A DNA stretch of 64,000 bases from Zhengitettix transpicula. Lineage: Eukaryota > Arthropoda > Insecta > Orthoptera > Tetrigidae. Shown one piece after another: positions 1 through 15,100 of this stretch. Within the stretch, counting starts at the first letter, position 1; each line of letters opens with the position of its first letter. The translations under genes were made by a program, and so were the position numbers. The stretch is from NCBI GenBank assembly GCA_037074705.1, contig CM073591.1, positions 178,709,432 through 178,773,431 of the forward strand, in the 5' to 3' direction. The notes below the pieces were generated by a model. It did not search any database, was not told the origin of the DNA, and saw only the letters and a list, made by a program, of their open reading frames with translations.

Positions 1-15
1 TGTTGTTTTTTATAG

Positions 16-120
16 GAAAGGTTTTTCTGTGAAGTATGAAGCAAATGATGATGCAAGTGTGATATGCATGCCATTAGCACAACTGCTGCTTGAAAATCAA
101 AAGGATGCATCTAGTGCTAA
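16..120 (+). CDS. FANCD2: FANCD2 exon (window exon 1)
   Basis: Acceptor TATAG at 11-15, donor GTAAG at 121. It enters with one base of a split codon and leaves with two. It encodes a segment starting KGFSVKYEAND and containing PLAQLLLEN. The preceding exon lies outside the window. Confidence 0.85.
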
Positions 121-3100
121 GTAAGATGTTTTATAATTTTTTTATTAAGAGAATTATTATAAAAAAACTTTAGAATATTTATTCAGAGGCGAACTTAACT
201 TAATTTAATGTAGGTACAGCTGGCAAATATCTAAGGAGAAATGCAAATAAATTTAATGGCCACATTTTAAAATGATTAGAATCGGGATAAAATATGATTT
301 TAAATTAATTTTGGAAAAATTTCAGTGATAATTTATTTTTGTATTAATGTAACTTTGAATAATTTTTCAATGGGATTTTTCTAACAAGTGAATCACTGAT
401 TTCTCAGGTTTATGATGGAACTGTTCACGCTGACATGGGTTCAGGCATGGTTTGCTTACAATTCATTAATATAATTTGAGAAAATATTGGGCAGGATTAA
501 CTTTTTAATGATCCAATATAAATCATAAACATGAAATTTGTTAATTTGTACCCAAAATAACATTAACAAATCAGGTGATGAACACTTACATAATTTTTAT
601 GACTGAAATTATGCTTCTTCAAACTGAGTTATCTTGTGTATCAAAATAAGAAACTGTTTTTAGTAATTATTTACCCTTTGGTGCAGTAAATTCTGAAACT
701 TAATGTGTGTCAAATGGGTTTACAGTTTCAGTAAAGAAGTTTTTTTTGGTTTTTATTTTATTTTATTAAAGTTAACTTTTAGTCCGGAGACTTTACAGTT
801 GTGATAATAATAATAACAGTATTTACAATTGTAAAAATTAACAAATAACAAGGTATTTACAATTTATAAATATTTCACATGTAAACTACATGTTTGAAGC
901 GTTAAGGATGTTATGAGTAAAGAAGTAAAACCTGAAAATGATTTGGAATATACAAGATGTATGCCCTATTTGAGCCATACGTACTTCTGAATTTAAACTG
1001 TTCCTGGAAAATATTTATATAAAAATTGTCATTATAAATATTTTTTTAAAATTTCATTATTTGTTTATAAAGTTTTTATGTAATTTAGTTATATACAAGC
1101 AAGAAATTACAATATATTTCTACCATGTGTGTGAAGTAATAATGATAGCAAAATGTTTTTTATTTTTTATAAAAATATGAAATGGTTAGAAAAGTTTTTA
1201 ACCATACAACTATTATATATAATCCTTTATTGTCTTTTGTAGGTCTCGTCATTCTGTTGTTATTTTGAATCCATATTTGAGATTATTGCATGCTGTTAAA
1301 TATCTTACTTGTAATGGTGTCTTGGATGAAATTGATGGCCTTCTTGTATGTGGTGTTGTTTTGCCAGAAATTGAAGATGTTGAAGACTTTCGGTGCTTGG
1401 ATAAAGATGAAAAACACATTATTCTTGACAGCATATTCTTTACTATAAACTGGTTTAGAGAGCTCATAAATGCATTTGTGTTTCAGAAAAGTGTCTTACT
1501 TCAAGAGAAGGTATTATTGTGTTTAATATATTTGGAACAACAATAATTTAAACTAATTTGCTAAAATATTATTTACAAATAATACAATAGTGACGTAAAA
1601 GTAACTTCACTGGTAGATAATTTTTAATATCTCTACTATGTTTTTGATAACTGATTGTTTGTCCATATCTGTTATATTTTGTATATATTTTATTCTCATT
1701 TCCTTCATGACTTCTTGTACAATTATTGTGTTCCTGGTTTGGTAACTGTGTACTTCACTATGTTTGATTGGTAGACCAGGCAGATATTTCAATAACAATC
1801 CTTTTATTTATCTATCTGCCAGATGCCAGATTATATACCTATTTTATCTATTGTTGATGCTGCCTGTTACTGTGAGAGCTGGAGAGGACTGCATTTGCAG
1901 ATGCCTTCTTCTCTCTCTGGTTTTTGAACTAAGGTTCCCGCAAGCTAAGGCACCTTGGTCAGTTTTGAGAGGTATATGTTCCAGGGTTGCAGACCTTGAG
2001 CATACCATAAGAGTTGTCTGCTATTCCTATTAGAAATTATCAGCCAGCTGCCTCCTCAAATGGTGGAGACATGGAGAAGGAACTGCTGTGTCCCCACTAT
2101 TGGAAGGTGGAACAGGTACCATGTGCCCAACCTAGCTGAAGCAGTTTTTTCTGGGGATAGGAAATTACATAATGAACAGTCTCTGTGCTATTGGCCTCTA
2201 AGCAATTCACTGAAAAGCACAACCATGTTACTGTCTCTCAGCATCTACTACATTTTGAAACTTTATTTAATTGAAACATGATAAACAATTCCTGAGAATG
2301 GAATGTAAAGACTCAGAATCTCCAGAGACATAATGAAATTCAAGCATCAACCTTCTACAGGAAAAGTTATGTCCACACCTTTTTTGGAATTTGCAAGGAC
2401 CTGTTTATGAACATTTTATGTAAAAGGAGCCAAGTTAGATGGTGAATAATTCAGTGAAATACGTTCCAAAAATTTGAAATAAATGCTTAGGTTGAGTGTC
2501 ATAAGTCATTCATTTGTTGTCTCACCATATTATGGTGTATGTGAGCATTAAGATGTTGTAATATCTATTATACAGTTCTGATCTCACCACATTATCTGTT
2601 TGGTGCAGTTAAACATGCTTGAAGTTGTTTATTTTCCACTGGGCAACAATTGAAGAGGCATATTCATGGTTTACTGCTCAAACAAATGCCTTTTTGTTGG
2701 ATTTTGAATATTGAAAAACAGTGTCTATGTCAGGTCTATATTGTTGTGGAAAATTAAAAATATGACTTACCCTTCAAAATATTAATATCTTACTCATATG
2801 GGACAACACATAAATTAACCTTCCTAGATACTACTTTCTCACCCCATTTCCATAATAAGTAGCCAATATATTCCTTACAATTATGTATCAGTTATTATAC
2901 CTAAACAATTAACACTATATCCAACTTTTATTGCAATACCACTAGCGATGGGCAGATACACTCTTTTTGTTGAGTCATTCAGAGATGATTCACTCATTAC
3001 TATGAGTCAATTCTTTTCAATAACTCTTCAGCTCTCTGAATACCATCTGATGATCAACCTTATATTCTTAAGGTTGAACATTAATAACTTGAGTTAGTAA

Positions 3101-6100
3101 ATGAGGGGAGAGGGATGAATTCACTCCAAAATTATGAAACAAAATGTGGAATAATTATTTAGTAATATATTTATGAAAAATAATATAAATATATTTCTAC
3201 AAATATTTTACAAAGTTAATATTGCTATTTGGGAAAGTTTTTGAACCACCACCTCTTTTCCGTCAGATTCTGCCCCTCTAAATAATTTTCTAATTGTATA
3301 TTCGGGATAAAACAGCAGTTCTTACTAAATAAAGATTGGTGGCCCTTGAGAACAAGGGTTAATCTCAGTATTCCCTTGGGTAGGGCATTGACTTCGTTCT
3401 TCCCGACCTTCCAGGATTTACGGGAAACGAAACATTCAACACAAGTAATTGCAATGTTATCTACACTGCAACCTGTATATCTCGATAAAATATATTCCGC
3501 ATATTCATTGTAAATTAAAGCTGTTAATTTTTATATATGAGTGGGTTTGTGATTTGAGAACAAAAAAATTATTCAAGAGGTTGAACAAAACTACATTGAA
3601 AGGGCAAAAAAAAAGCTGGGAATAATATGTTAACTATGGATGTAGGGAAGTCATAAGAATAACATATCAAAATTAAGTTTGTCTCAATTATTTTAGCAAT
3701 AATTAAGACTTTACCATACTGCCGTATAGGATCTAAGCCTATCACTTCAAAATTTATTGTGACCAGTATTGTTTATTAATTCTTGAAGAGTGCCACTCAT
3801 AACTTTTTCAATTCAGAACTATAGTTAAATCTTTCTACTTGTAATTCACTCTCCAAGAGTTCTTTAATGGTTCAACTCAAAAGACTTGCTCAAAAGAATA
3901 TAATGATTGTTTTAAAGAATGCTAGTGGCGTTCCTCCAAGAGGAAGTTCTCGCTTGTCGACACCGTGCCCCTATTCCTCCTGTACATGTAACACACCATA
4001 TTATGAAAGTTAAAAAGTAAATTGAGTGTGATAGTGGAAAGGCGGTTGTTAGAGGATATTGAGTCCTGGACTTTGTCTGGACTGTATGACATGTTGTAAA
4101 GAGAGCTCCCAAAGATGGAGTTCAGCATTTGAGTAGGGTGGGGGGTTAAGCCTTTAAGGAAGCTCAGTGAGAAGTTTTGGTCAAAATTGTTGGTGTTGTG
4201 GCTTTGGGCATGTGTACTTAATGGGAATTGGGTTTTAAATAGTTTGACAGTACTGCATTGGTTAGCTATGTTCAAGAAGAGATGCAGGTAATATTTTCAT
4301 TAATTTTGTAATGGTTAGTTGTGGAGAATTTGTAGTAGGTTTGAAGGATAGGTTAGAGATGACATCTGTTATAACCACAAGGTTGGCTTAAGTGGAGGAG
4401 TGTGATGATGAGACCTACAATGTTGGATGAGAATGTGGAGGTTGGGACGATTCCTGGAGACAACCCTTGGGTAGGTGAGGAGTCTGTTCCAATCACAGAC
4501 TGCAGAACAACTATCACCTCTTCACATGCATACATGAATAAATCAAATAGATTTTTTCTGACTTTTGGTTCTTTCACTTATTTAATTAAAATCAAATGTG
4601 AGATAAGTATCTAATTTAAAATGTTTATTATTGCTTTTTAGGTATTGCTTAGACTACAGCACGTAATGGAACTGCAAAAAATTTTGGCCTCATTTCTTCC
4701 TTTGGCTAGCCCTGATTATGTTCCACCACCATGTCAATTTTATTATGAACCTGACTTAACTGATTCTCCAAAGAATGCAATTGCAACTAAGGAAATGTAA
4801 GTGTTATTGAATTGTGTAAATTTATATAGAGTACAGGGAAAATTGGCAGTATTTATATTAACAATTTATTGAATTGTTTCTTTATATATGATATTCGTAA
4901 GGATATGACATTGTCAAAAATAATTGTGATATTGGTATGGAAAGGAAAGAGAGATAGCTTGTGGCTTACCTGAAAGTGAAGTACAGTGTAGACATAGGGA
5001 ACCGAAGGTTGTTCTTCAAATTTTTCGGAGACTCTTAGCCTCCTCCTTCAGGAAGGAATGTTACACAATTCCATGCACCGGCCAGCTGTGGACTGCACAG
5101 CATCATGTACTTTCTCTCCAACACATGCAATATCATGCTCAGCTTTTATTGCTGTTACATGACCACTTTCTCGCCACCAATCCCACATACTTATTTACCT
5201 CAATCCCCAATGTACCCTAAAATTATTTCTGCTTCCAAACTCTTGACATATTTAAAACATGAGGCCATGTGCTTGGCAAAATTACAATCTCATGTTGCCT
5301 TCTTGACCTGTTGTCCAGAGAGCAGACTGACAATAAAATACAATTTGTAAATATTTAAGAAGTAAACTTGGGGACTTGGATATGAACCTTGTCATTCCAA
5401 GTTACAGACGAGAGAAACCGACTAACTTGTTTACAACATATTAACAAAGGTTTGCCGGCATGATGTTTGGGATTCATCTGATCATCAGGAAAACTTGGTG
5501 TTATGAAATGCATTAAGGAGGTTTTGGGGATGATGGGAAAAATGTATATTTGGGAGTATGTAATGGTAGTTGGTAGGTGGGGGTTAGAGTTAGGTAATTC
5601 TGAAGTGATTTAGGGGGAGGATGATATCAATTGGGAGTTTATGTTTTCGTCTGCGGTTACTGTAGATGAGCTCAATGGTTGGTTTGAATGGTTGATGAAG
5701 ATATTTATTAGGTACTTGGTGGATTTATGAATTATAGTAGGAATTAGAGGAATTTCTAGGTATTTGTGGATAACTGAGTTGTGAAGGTAGCAGGGGGAAT
5801 TTGAGATTAATCAGAGAATTTTGGTTTGTATTTGGTTGGAGTGGGAATAGGCAGTGAATCCCCATACACAGCATATGAGTACGGCCATATGAGGTGGATT
5901 AAGGATAGATAGAGAAGTCTTTTAGTGTTAAGGATATGAAAGATTTTCTGTTGATAAGAGGGAAGAGTTGTTTTATTTTGTTGTTGATTCTGGAGATAAT
6001 GTTGGCTATGTGAGATTTCCATGATAATTTGGAATTAAGAATAAGGCATTGGTATGGTGTAGTTTGTTAGATAGGTATTTTGGTGCTGTTCAGAAAGAAG

Positions 6101-9100
6101 GATTGGTTTAGGGAATGTTTGGTTTTAAGGGTACAGAGAATGATTGCGGATAGGATTTGTACTGATTATCCATTAAATGGCCCAGCTTTCAATGTAATTT
6201 AGAGCGATTTGTAGTTTTCTGGAGCCTGAATCTAGAGAGGACTCCAACCAATAGTAGAAAAATTACCCTCTTTCATCCAACACACCAACCACTTCCTTTG
6301 CTATCTCCAAGAACTCCCAAAACCTCTTCCACCCGATACCCTTTTGGCTACTACAGATGTTGTCTCATTCTACATACATATCCCCATGCATATGGACCAG
6401 CGGCACTTCTTGTCCCACAGGCCACAAAATTCTTTCCCCACCACCAATTTTCTGATCGCCCTCACACAGTTTGTACTCACCAGAAATGACTTTTCCTTCC
6501 AAGACAACATCGACCATCAAATAAGTGGCACAGCTATGGGCACCCGGATGGCCCCAATTGTAATGTTTCTTCTAAGAACTGCATGTAGAAGTTTGTAAGT
6601 GTTAAGTTTACAGTAACACCATTTACCACCTTACAGGTATTGGTTAAAATGTGTCTAATAAGTTCAGCTACACTTGGTTGAAAGTGTATAGAGAATTAAA
6701 GGTATCCCTATCTTCTTGGTGTTAGAAACAACCTCGTATTATCCAATTGGCATTGCAAATTATATTTGATAAACTCATTTACCATTTATTAAAATACCAA
6801 TAAAAAAGTTTGAAATTTTGTGTTATATATCTTTGAATTCTTAAACTGTTTAAGGAAAAAGAAGAAGACAGGAAAACAGGTTCGAAAGAAGAAGAAAAAG
6901 AAGAATGCTGAAGTATCAGAAGATGATGGAGATAACAATGTGTCTGTGACAAGAGAAACCACTTCTATTGTTTTGGCTTCTGATTCTTCATCAAAATGTT
7001 TGAATAACTCAGTGAAGCATTTATATTTCCGTGAGCTGGATTTTGACGTACTTATTTTGTTGGGCAGAACTTTGGATCTGGATAGAAAAACGGTTTATAA
7101 CTTTGGTCTTTATTATTTTAATTGTATCTTCTATGTAAACAGAACTCTTCTTGAATATTTATATATATAAACACAAACAAGAAAATTGCATTTAAGGATA
7201 AGAATGAATATTTAAATTTATAACTATATTTTATGTTAATATCTTGAAAAATTGTGGTTGCTTTTAATTACTATAGGTACTTGTTATTGGAACTGTAAAA
7301 ATTGTTGTCACTAGGATTACTTTATAGGTAATTACATTACATTTTTATTTTCATTATAAATGTATAGACTGTAGAATTGAATTGGGTATATCAGAAGTAA
7401 TTCATTCAACAAATGTTTAATAGTGTCATTTACAGAGCAATGCTATTTATTTTCTCAACATACATGTATCCACAATAAATAGTTTTTTCTCATTCTTGCT
7501 GTATTGTCAAAACTTGAAACAATTTTCACAGTTATACAAATCAACTATTTAATGCATACATATTTTATTATAGGTGCAATTAAGTTCCAGATTGGTATGA
7601 ATTGAAATCATATAGCAAGTTGAAATTTGCTACTATATAAATAATTTTGCAATTTTTTTATAACTGCAATATATGCCAATAGAAAATTTTGAATTACTTA
7701 AAAAGTCTTGCTTTACTCTTATTTTGAAAACTGTGCAGTGTTTTAATAACAGAATAATTCAGTACATTTATCTAGTTGTAATAATCAAATTGAAGATAGT
7801 GTACTGTCATGTGGTAGGAAAAACCTGGCAGTCAATAAAACTTCTCATTTCATATTGTATTCTGTCATTTTTATCATTAGTCTATATAAATATTAGTCTA
7901 AATAAAATGTTGTATTCAATTAATTCTGTAAATGTGTTCTATGGAAAAATTGTTCTAACATTAATTTTTCATGTTACAGAAATTATCAATAGATGCATCA
8001 ATACTGTTATTTCTACTTGAGGATTATGTGGGCAAGTTAGAACATTTGTATTTGCAACCAAAGAAATCATTTGGTGCTAAATCTAGTGGCAATTGTCTTC
8101 CTATTGGTTTTATGAATGTAAATAGGCATACACCACAATCTTTTGTAAAGAGCGCTCTCAAGGTATTGCCACATCTGTGTGTAAAGTTAGAACTAATTGC
8201 TGAATATTCTCAGGTACAGAAATTTTTTTAACCTCATTAATTAACTATGCTTTTATATATTAGTAAGGATGTGACATTGTCAAAAATGATTGCAATATTG
8301 GTATGGAAAGGAAAGAGAGATAGCTTGTGGCTTACCTGAAAGTGAAATACGGTGTAGCCATAGAGAACTAAAGGTTGCTCTTCAAATTTGTTCAGGAAGG
8401 AGTGTTACACCATTCTGTGCACCAGCCAGCTGCAGACTGCACAGAATTGTGTAACACTCCTTCCTGCAGAAGTAGGCTGAGAGCCTCCAAAAATTTTAAG
8501 AACAACCTTTGACTCCCTATGGCTATACCGTACTTCACTTTTAGGTAAGCCACAAGCTATCTTTCTTTCCTTTCCATACGAATATTATATATGGTATCAG
8601 TAAGGATATGATATTGTCAAAAATAATTGCAATATTGGTATGGAAAGGATATATATATATATATATCTTGGTATGAAAAGGAAAGAGTTGTGGCTTACCT
8701 ACACCTACTTCCCAAAGATGAATTCTGCCCTACTCTTGAAATTATTAAAGCATGAAGCCATGGATTTCAATCCCAAATTGTGCTCCTTTACTGCTGTTTG
8801 GAGGTTGGCCTTCCTCCAGATGGGTTAACTGTCAAACTTCCTATTTCCGGCTGCGATCAGAGTATTCATAAAAAACACACATATATGCATTCCACCATTC
8901 ATTCTTATTCAATCAATCCATGAAGACTATGTACTTTTAAAGCATGTAAATTCCAAAAACATTTTCCAAATTCACAATGAAATTCTGTCCCGTTTCCCCT
9001 CTTTAGATAATAAGAATTTGTGCCCGGCCGGCACACAGAGTTCAGGCCTTCCTTCCTGAAAAAGGGAGTTCAGACCCTCATAAATTATTATTTTATTTTC

Positions 9101-12100
9101 TGCACAGCCCGACTGGACCAACCTTTAATTTCAGGTAAGTTGGCTATGATGTCCCTCTTTCCTATCCAAGTGTGTTATTTAATATGACCTTGTCACATTT
9201 TCCTTGTGTGTTTAATATATATAATTTAGATAATTGGTATGGAAAGGAAAGGAAAGAGAGATAGTTGGTGACTTACCTAAAATTGAAGATGGGTGTAGCC
9301 ACTTGTGCCTGAAGGATGTGCTTGATATTTTCAGAGGCTCTCAGCCCCCTACTTCAGGAAAGAGAGTTACATTCCGTGCAGATAGCCAGCCCTATTTTGA
9401 AAGATGCAATGAGACTCAGCTAAAATGAGCACACCATTTTGTGAAAGGCAAGAGGGCTCAAATTGAGCATCCCAAACAAGCATCAATCCTATTTCATAAT
9501 AGGCAAGGGGACTCACTTTAAGTAAAAACCCCAATGTGAACATAATACCAATATATCCACGTTGTTTTCCTGGGTAACGTTAAAATTAGTTTTCAACTTG
9601 TTGATAAATAAAGTAATTTTTCTGCTATCTTTCAATGCGGTGCCATCTGCGAAAGAAATTACATAAAAAATGTCAAATCTACTGTGTTATTCATGCAGAA
9701 TCCAAATCTTCAATAAGAATAGGGAGTCACCATTTCAGTATTTTATCTCCTCCACTACTAGGAAGTAAATAGTCAAGTTTGGTATAATTCAAAATGAACA
9801 GATTTCATTGCCCACCAATTTTGATATGTTGGTAGCTTTCAAGGTTTTCAGACAAATTGATTTGTAGGATTAAATTAGGGACAAACCAAAAATTGTCTAC
9901 ACAAGCAGCGATGTGAATGGGTTGCCAAGACAGTTAGTATCCTGCATATGTGAAACATTGTCCCTCACAGCAGTTGGTCATTGTCATAGCTTCCAATCCA
10001 AGGAGTTCACCATGGTAGTTCAGATGGTAAGATTATCAGTAACTAAGTGAACGACCTGTGTTCAATTCCCTGTGTCTGATTGAGAGTTTTATATCCTGAT
10101 GCTTTAATTCAGTTTTATAGCCTTCAGTGCAGTGCTTTGATTATAAGAATTTCTTATCAAACTGCTAAAATTCATTTTCAGAACATTAATATTACCACAG
10201 AGCTCTCTAATTTTAAATATAACTGAACCTATACATTTTAGACATTAAACTTTAATTTATATTCAAAAATATTGGAATTGTATTGTATCATAAACTTTAT
10301 TTGTTTTATTTTAAGAAATTATTAGAAAGTTGTGATGGAGTTTTGGATGCACCCGGAATGTTTGAGGATGGCTCAAAGGAAAAGAAAAAGTGCTTTGCTC
10401 TTTTGATAAGATCCATGGTTATTTACTTTTCCTGGGAAGGATTACATAATCATACTAATGTAAACTATCTAAGAGGTACGTATTGTAACCTGCTTTCCCT
10501 TGCAGGATGTCAGGCACAAAAAACTTTAATGGGGTTCTGCTTACAACTTACTTTCCTAACATACGATTTTTTTTAAAAAGAACAAGAACATGGGAGGTTA
10601 AGTTATTAATTAACAAATTCAAAGTACATTTTAAAAGCCCATGAATGATATATGATGTTAGGTAAAGCTATTTACATAAAATATTAAATAGTCTCTCACC
10701 TATCCTGCCATCTCGTCACAAGAAATGTACTCGCTTTCTGGAACCAGGAACTGTTGCACTTCTTGACATCTCGTTTGATCAATTCTCTATTAAAAGGAAA
10801 AAAATTACTTCTGATTGAAAATTAATAAGAAGAAAGATAGCCAAAAACAGACAAAAGAAGTGATAATATAAATACCAGACAACGTTTCTGGAAGCCTTGT
10901 TCCTTTCTTCATGTGCAGAAAAATGCAAGAGCCTAGAGAGTCACTGTACTAGTACGTTGACAAAACCCAAAAGCTTTTGAGTCAACTGACTAGTGCAGTT
11001 GTGTCTCTCTAGGCTCGTGCATTTTTTTTTTGCACCTGAATAAAGGAACAAGGCTTCCAGAAACATTGTGTTGTATTTATATTATCACTTCATTTGTCTG
11101 TATTTGGCTATCTTTCTTATTATTATTGCTCATAAATGTTAGGTATGCCACCAGACCACTAACTGTCTCTTTCAGTGAAAGTTTACAGCAAAGGAAAGGT
11201 TGTGATAGGTACTGAAAACATACATATACATACACATATGCAGCTATATATGAAGATATCCTTGAATATGTAATTGTGCAAATAGGGGTGGCCAGTAGGA
11301 AGGGCACGATATATAGGATTCTGAGTCTAGGGCTTTTGTCTGAACTGTAGGACATGTTGGAAGGAGAGTTCCCATGGATGGAGTTCAGCCCCTGATAAAT
11401 TGGGTATATGATGGATAATATTAAGGATCAATTGAAAATGTCAGTGTGATGTGACTCTGGGCATGAGCAGCTGTTGGAGATTGTGTTTTTGAAAGTTTGA
11501 CAGTGTTGAGGTGGTTCACTGTGTGTTCAGAGGTATTTTGGTATGGCCAATGTACAATGCCAGGCAGAGTCTGCAATTAGTTTGTCATGTACCCACACAT
11601 AACCCTCAACATTTTGGCTACAGAGATGGAAAGTAAGAAGAAAAGTAAATGTGTCATTGAGTAACAAACTATATCCTAGGCATAGGCAGTTGAGGATGTT
11701 GAGTCCAGTACTTTGCCTGGACTGTAGAATGTGTTTGAATGAGAGGTCCTAAAGATGAATCTGGTATTTTTAACGTGGGTCAGTGTGAAGTATTGGTCAA
11801 AATTGTTGCTGTGTGACTCTGGTTAGATGCAGATATTAGGAAATTTGTTTTTGATGTTCAGCCATGTGTCTGCAATTAATCTGGTAAATGATGTGGGAGT
11901 AGAAGCAGATATTATTAGCAGATAGGCCATACAGTTGGCCATCATACAGGTACACATCTCTCCTTAAGAAAGGTGCTAACAGCTCTAAAAATTAAATATG
12001 CTAAGCTAATGAATTATTTACTATTTAAATTCTTAATTCATTTTGTATATTTTTTTAGATGGACTTAAAATCTTTGCCAGTCGTTTAACTGCTGAGAACT

Positions 12101-15100
12101 CGCAGTTAACATCTCTTGATGACCTTGCCCTGGAGAGTATTAAATATTTACGAAGTTATGTTAAGCGAACGATGTATATTTTTTCTGCTTGTTCTCTCGT
12201 ATCTTTACTTGAAAACATAAAAAAATTTGCTTCAAATAAAGCAACCCTGAAAAAAAGTATTGGTAAGTGCATTTCTATTTGTGTGTTAATGAGTTTTACT
12301 TATATTTAGAAAAATAGTTTTAGACTGAAATATATGTATATATGTTTATGGGATGGAAATTAAAAGTATTGGATAAATAAATGAATCAGCCAATATGACA
12401 GAAATATTCATTAATTAATTAACCAAAAAATCAGTTTATATGATGTTCCGTCCACAATTTTGGGAGTTTAATGTAAGAATATTGGAGCAAAGTTCTAAAT
12501 GAAAAAATTTACATCTGATTGAAATTAATGAATACGAAAGATAGCCAATTCAGACAAAAAGGTAATATAAATACCACATAATGTTTCTGGGATCCTTGTC
12601 CCTTTAATCAGGTTATAAGAAGAGCCTAGAGAAACAACTGACCAGTGCAGTTGAGTTTCTCTAGGCTCTTCTTAGCACCTGACAAAAGAAGCTCTTGTGG
12701 GTGCCTATTCCCTTGATATTCAAAGTCCTGATTCTGAGGTATCAGAGGAAAACTTGTCTGGGTTTTGAAAAACAATAAAGTACGCATTCTCAATATCAAC
12801 AAAATTGTAGATGTGGAGGTTAAAAGCAGAAATGATATGGTTAGTGAACAAGATAACCCATCAAAAACATCACCTATGAAGCAGGAATTGAGGCCCTGAA
12901 AGATTGCCTTCATTTTGGTCAAGGAACAACATTCAGCAACTTCCTTCAATATTTTAAATTAAAAAGGTGGTGGAATTATGTAGTGCCCATAAGAGCCAAC
13001 AAGCCATGGCAACATAAGTGTCAAAGGCTTTTGCACTGTAGTTTCTGAAGAAATTGTTCTCAGGTTTTCATTCTGGGACAACAATAATTTAACTGTGACA
13101 TTTGATGACTCTGCACAACCAGCATCTTCCATGTCTCTGGGAATATGATGACTGTGCAAACAGTCATCAACTCATTGTAGCTTAATTTCTGTTGTACCCA
13201 AGTTTTAAACATGGAAACATTTTCTTCCAAATTTACAACCCTGCTGAGATGCCATAACTAAGCTCAGCAACTACCTTAACACGGGTTTGACACCATTATG
13301 AGGTGATATAAAATTATTATAATCACCCCCATTCTGACCCACTCCCCAGGGGTTAAACTTTAATTTCACCATGTTGAGATGCCAGAACTAAACTCTGTGA
13401 CTACTAAACCACTGGATTCGGCACCTACCTTAGTAGTTGTCACAATTATCACCCCACCTCATACCTGTCCTTATGCCATTAGGGGATGAAATTCGACATT
13501 AAGAGCATCAAGAGTGACATTATGAATCTGAGAGACCCTGTACCCTATTTATTCGGTGCCAATATAGACTGTTATTGCTTATTTTGTATTTTGAAAATTC
13601 CACCCCTGATAAGGATGCTAGAGTTATTTTAAACCCACGGGGTTGGTTCCGGAGTCTTAAGTGATGTGTGTACCAAGTTTTGTTTAAACTTTTCCATGCA
13701 TTAGTGAATAACTTAATTTACAATAATAATTTCAGTTTTGTAAACTGACGAGTGCAGTTGTGTCACTCTAGGCTCTTCTCTTCTAGGATCCCAGAAATAT
13801 TGTGTGGTATTTATATTATCACTTATTGTCTGCATTTTGCTATATTTTTTATTATTAACATATTAGTTGTTCTACAAGATTAATATTATGCTGTATTTTG
13901 TAAAAACTCGCCTTTTGGAAAAATGACTAGCCGGGATAATTTACTGTCAAGCAAATGGCAATCAGGATTTTGTCCTGTTGGGAAAACATGCATCGGGCAA
14001 GTGTTTGTCAGGTAAATGGCCGTATCCCACATACAAATGTACAAATGTATATATACACACAAAAAGCACATTACTTAGTAAATATTTTATTATTTAAATG
14101 TGTAAATGGTTTGTACATAATATGCATACATCAAAAATATATTTTGTTTATCCAAGAAAACTGATATTCATGTTTGGCATTCATGGTTGCTTTGGGGGGG
14201 GGGGGGTGATCACTTTAAGAATACTATTGTGTTGGCTGGGTTCAGCATGTTGTTGTAGAGCAAAGGATGACGTGGAAACGAAACAATGACAATGATCTGT
14301 CTCTTGGGTATAGCAAAATGAGGCAAACAAATGCTGTACATGTAAATGTACAGACCCATGAATAGTCAGGTTTTGTATTATGTAATTGGAAAATACAAAC
14401 ATGTGATCAACTTGGTTTGGGGAAAAGGGGGATAATTACATGTAGTAGTTATATGAAGCAAATTGGTGACAGATAAAAATAAAATTGGAATGGATACAAT
14501 AAGTAGGAATAATAATAATCATATGGGACTGATTTATAAAAAGTGGCCAAAAGGAGTTTACAAAATGTATGCAGTTACTATAATTTCTAAAATATTAATT
14601 TTTTAATTTAGTTTATTTAAGATTTAACCTTGTTTGAATTGAAAGCGATTATCTGTTACTAAGTAACGTATGTGTAAACTTATAATAATTATATTGTTCC
14701 TTTGATCACAGCCAAGGTATCTGAAGTTTTTCTGAGTCAGCGGTGGTTTAACTTGGAAGGATCTGAAGAAAAAGGCATTATTTTTAACAGACAGGTCAAG
14801 CAACTTGTCCATTCATATCTTGCTAATTCTGTGAATAAGTTAAATACATTAGTTGTACTTGTAGAATGGGTACAAAAAGAATTGGAGGAAGAAGGTGGTG
14901 GCAAAGATTGGAGTTTACGTACATTTCCTACTATTAAAAGGTTTGTGAGCTCTGTTTTAATATTTAATTATATCTAAGTATGTCATTACATACTACAATA
15001 ATTTTTGTTGTCAGTGTTCAAAAGAGATGGATCGAAGCTAGTTGGTAGCCCTTTGAACCCCCACTCTTTGTGAAGAGTTGTTCAAAGTAGCTTTCTGTTT

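Noticed and set aside
2942..3920. hAT-like terminus TAGCGATGGGCA suggesting a MITE
   Set aside because: No convincing inverted partner or 8-bp target duplication was found downstream; the GCTAGTGGC near 3920 does not match well.
3912..4112. Overlapping 66-aa minus-strand frame
   Set aside because: Shadow frame of the Penelope-like GIY-YIG fragment.
6820..7170. 116-aa Lys-rich frame as an independent protein
   Set aside because: Its core is FANCD2 exon 4; the ends are intron read-through.
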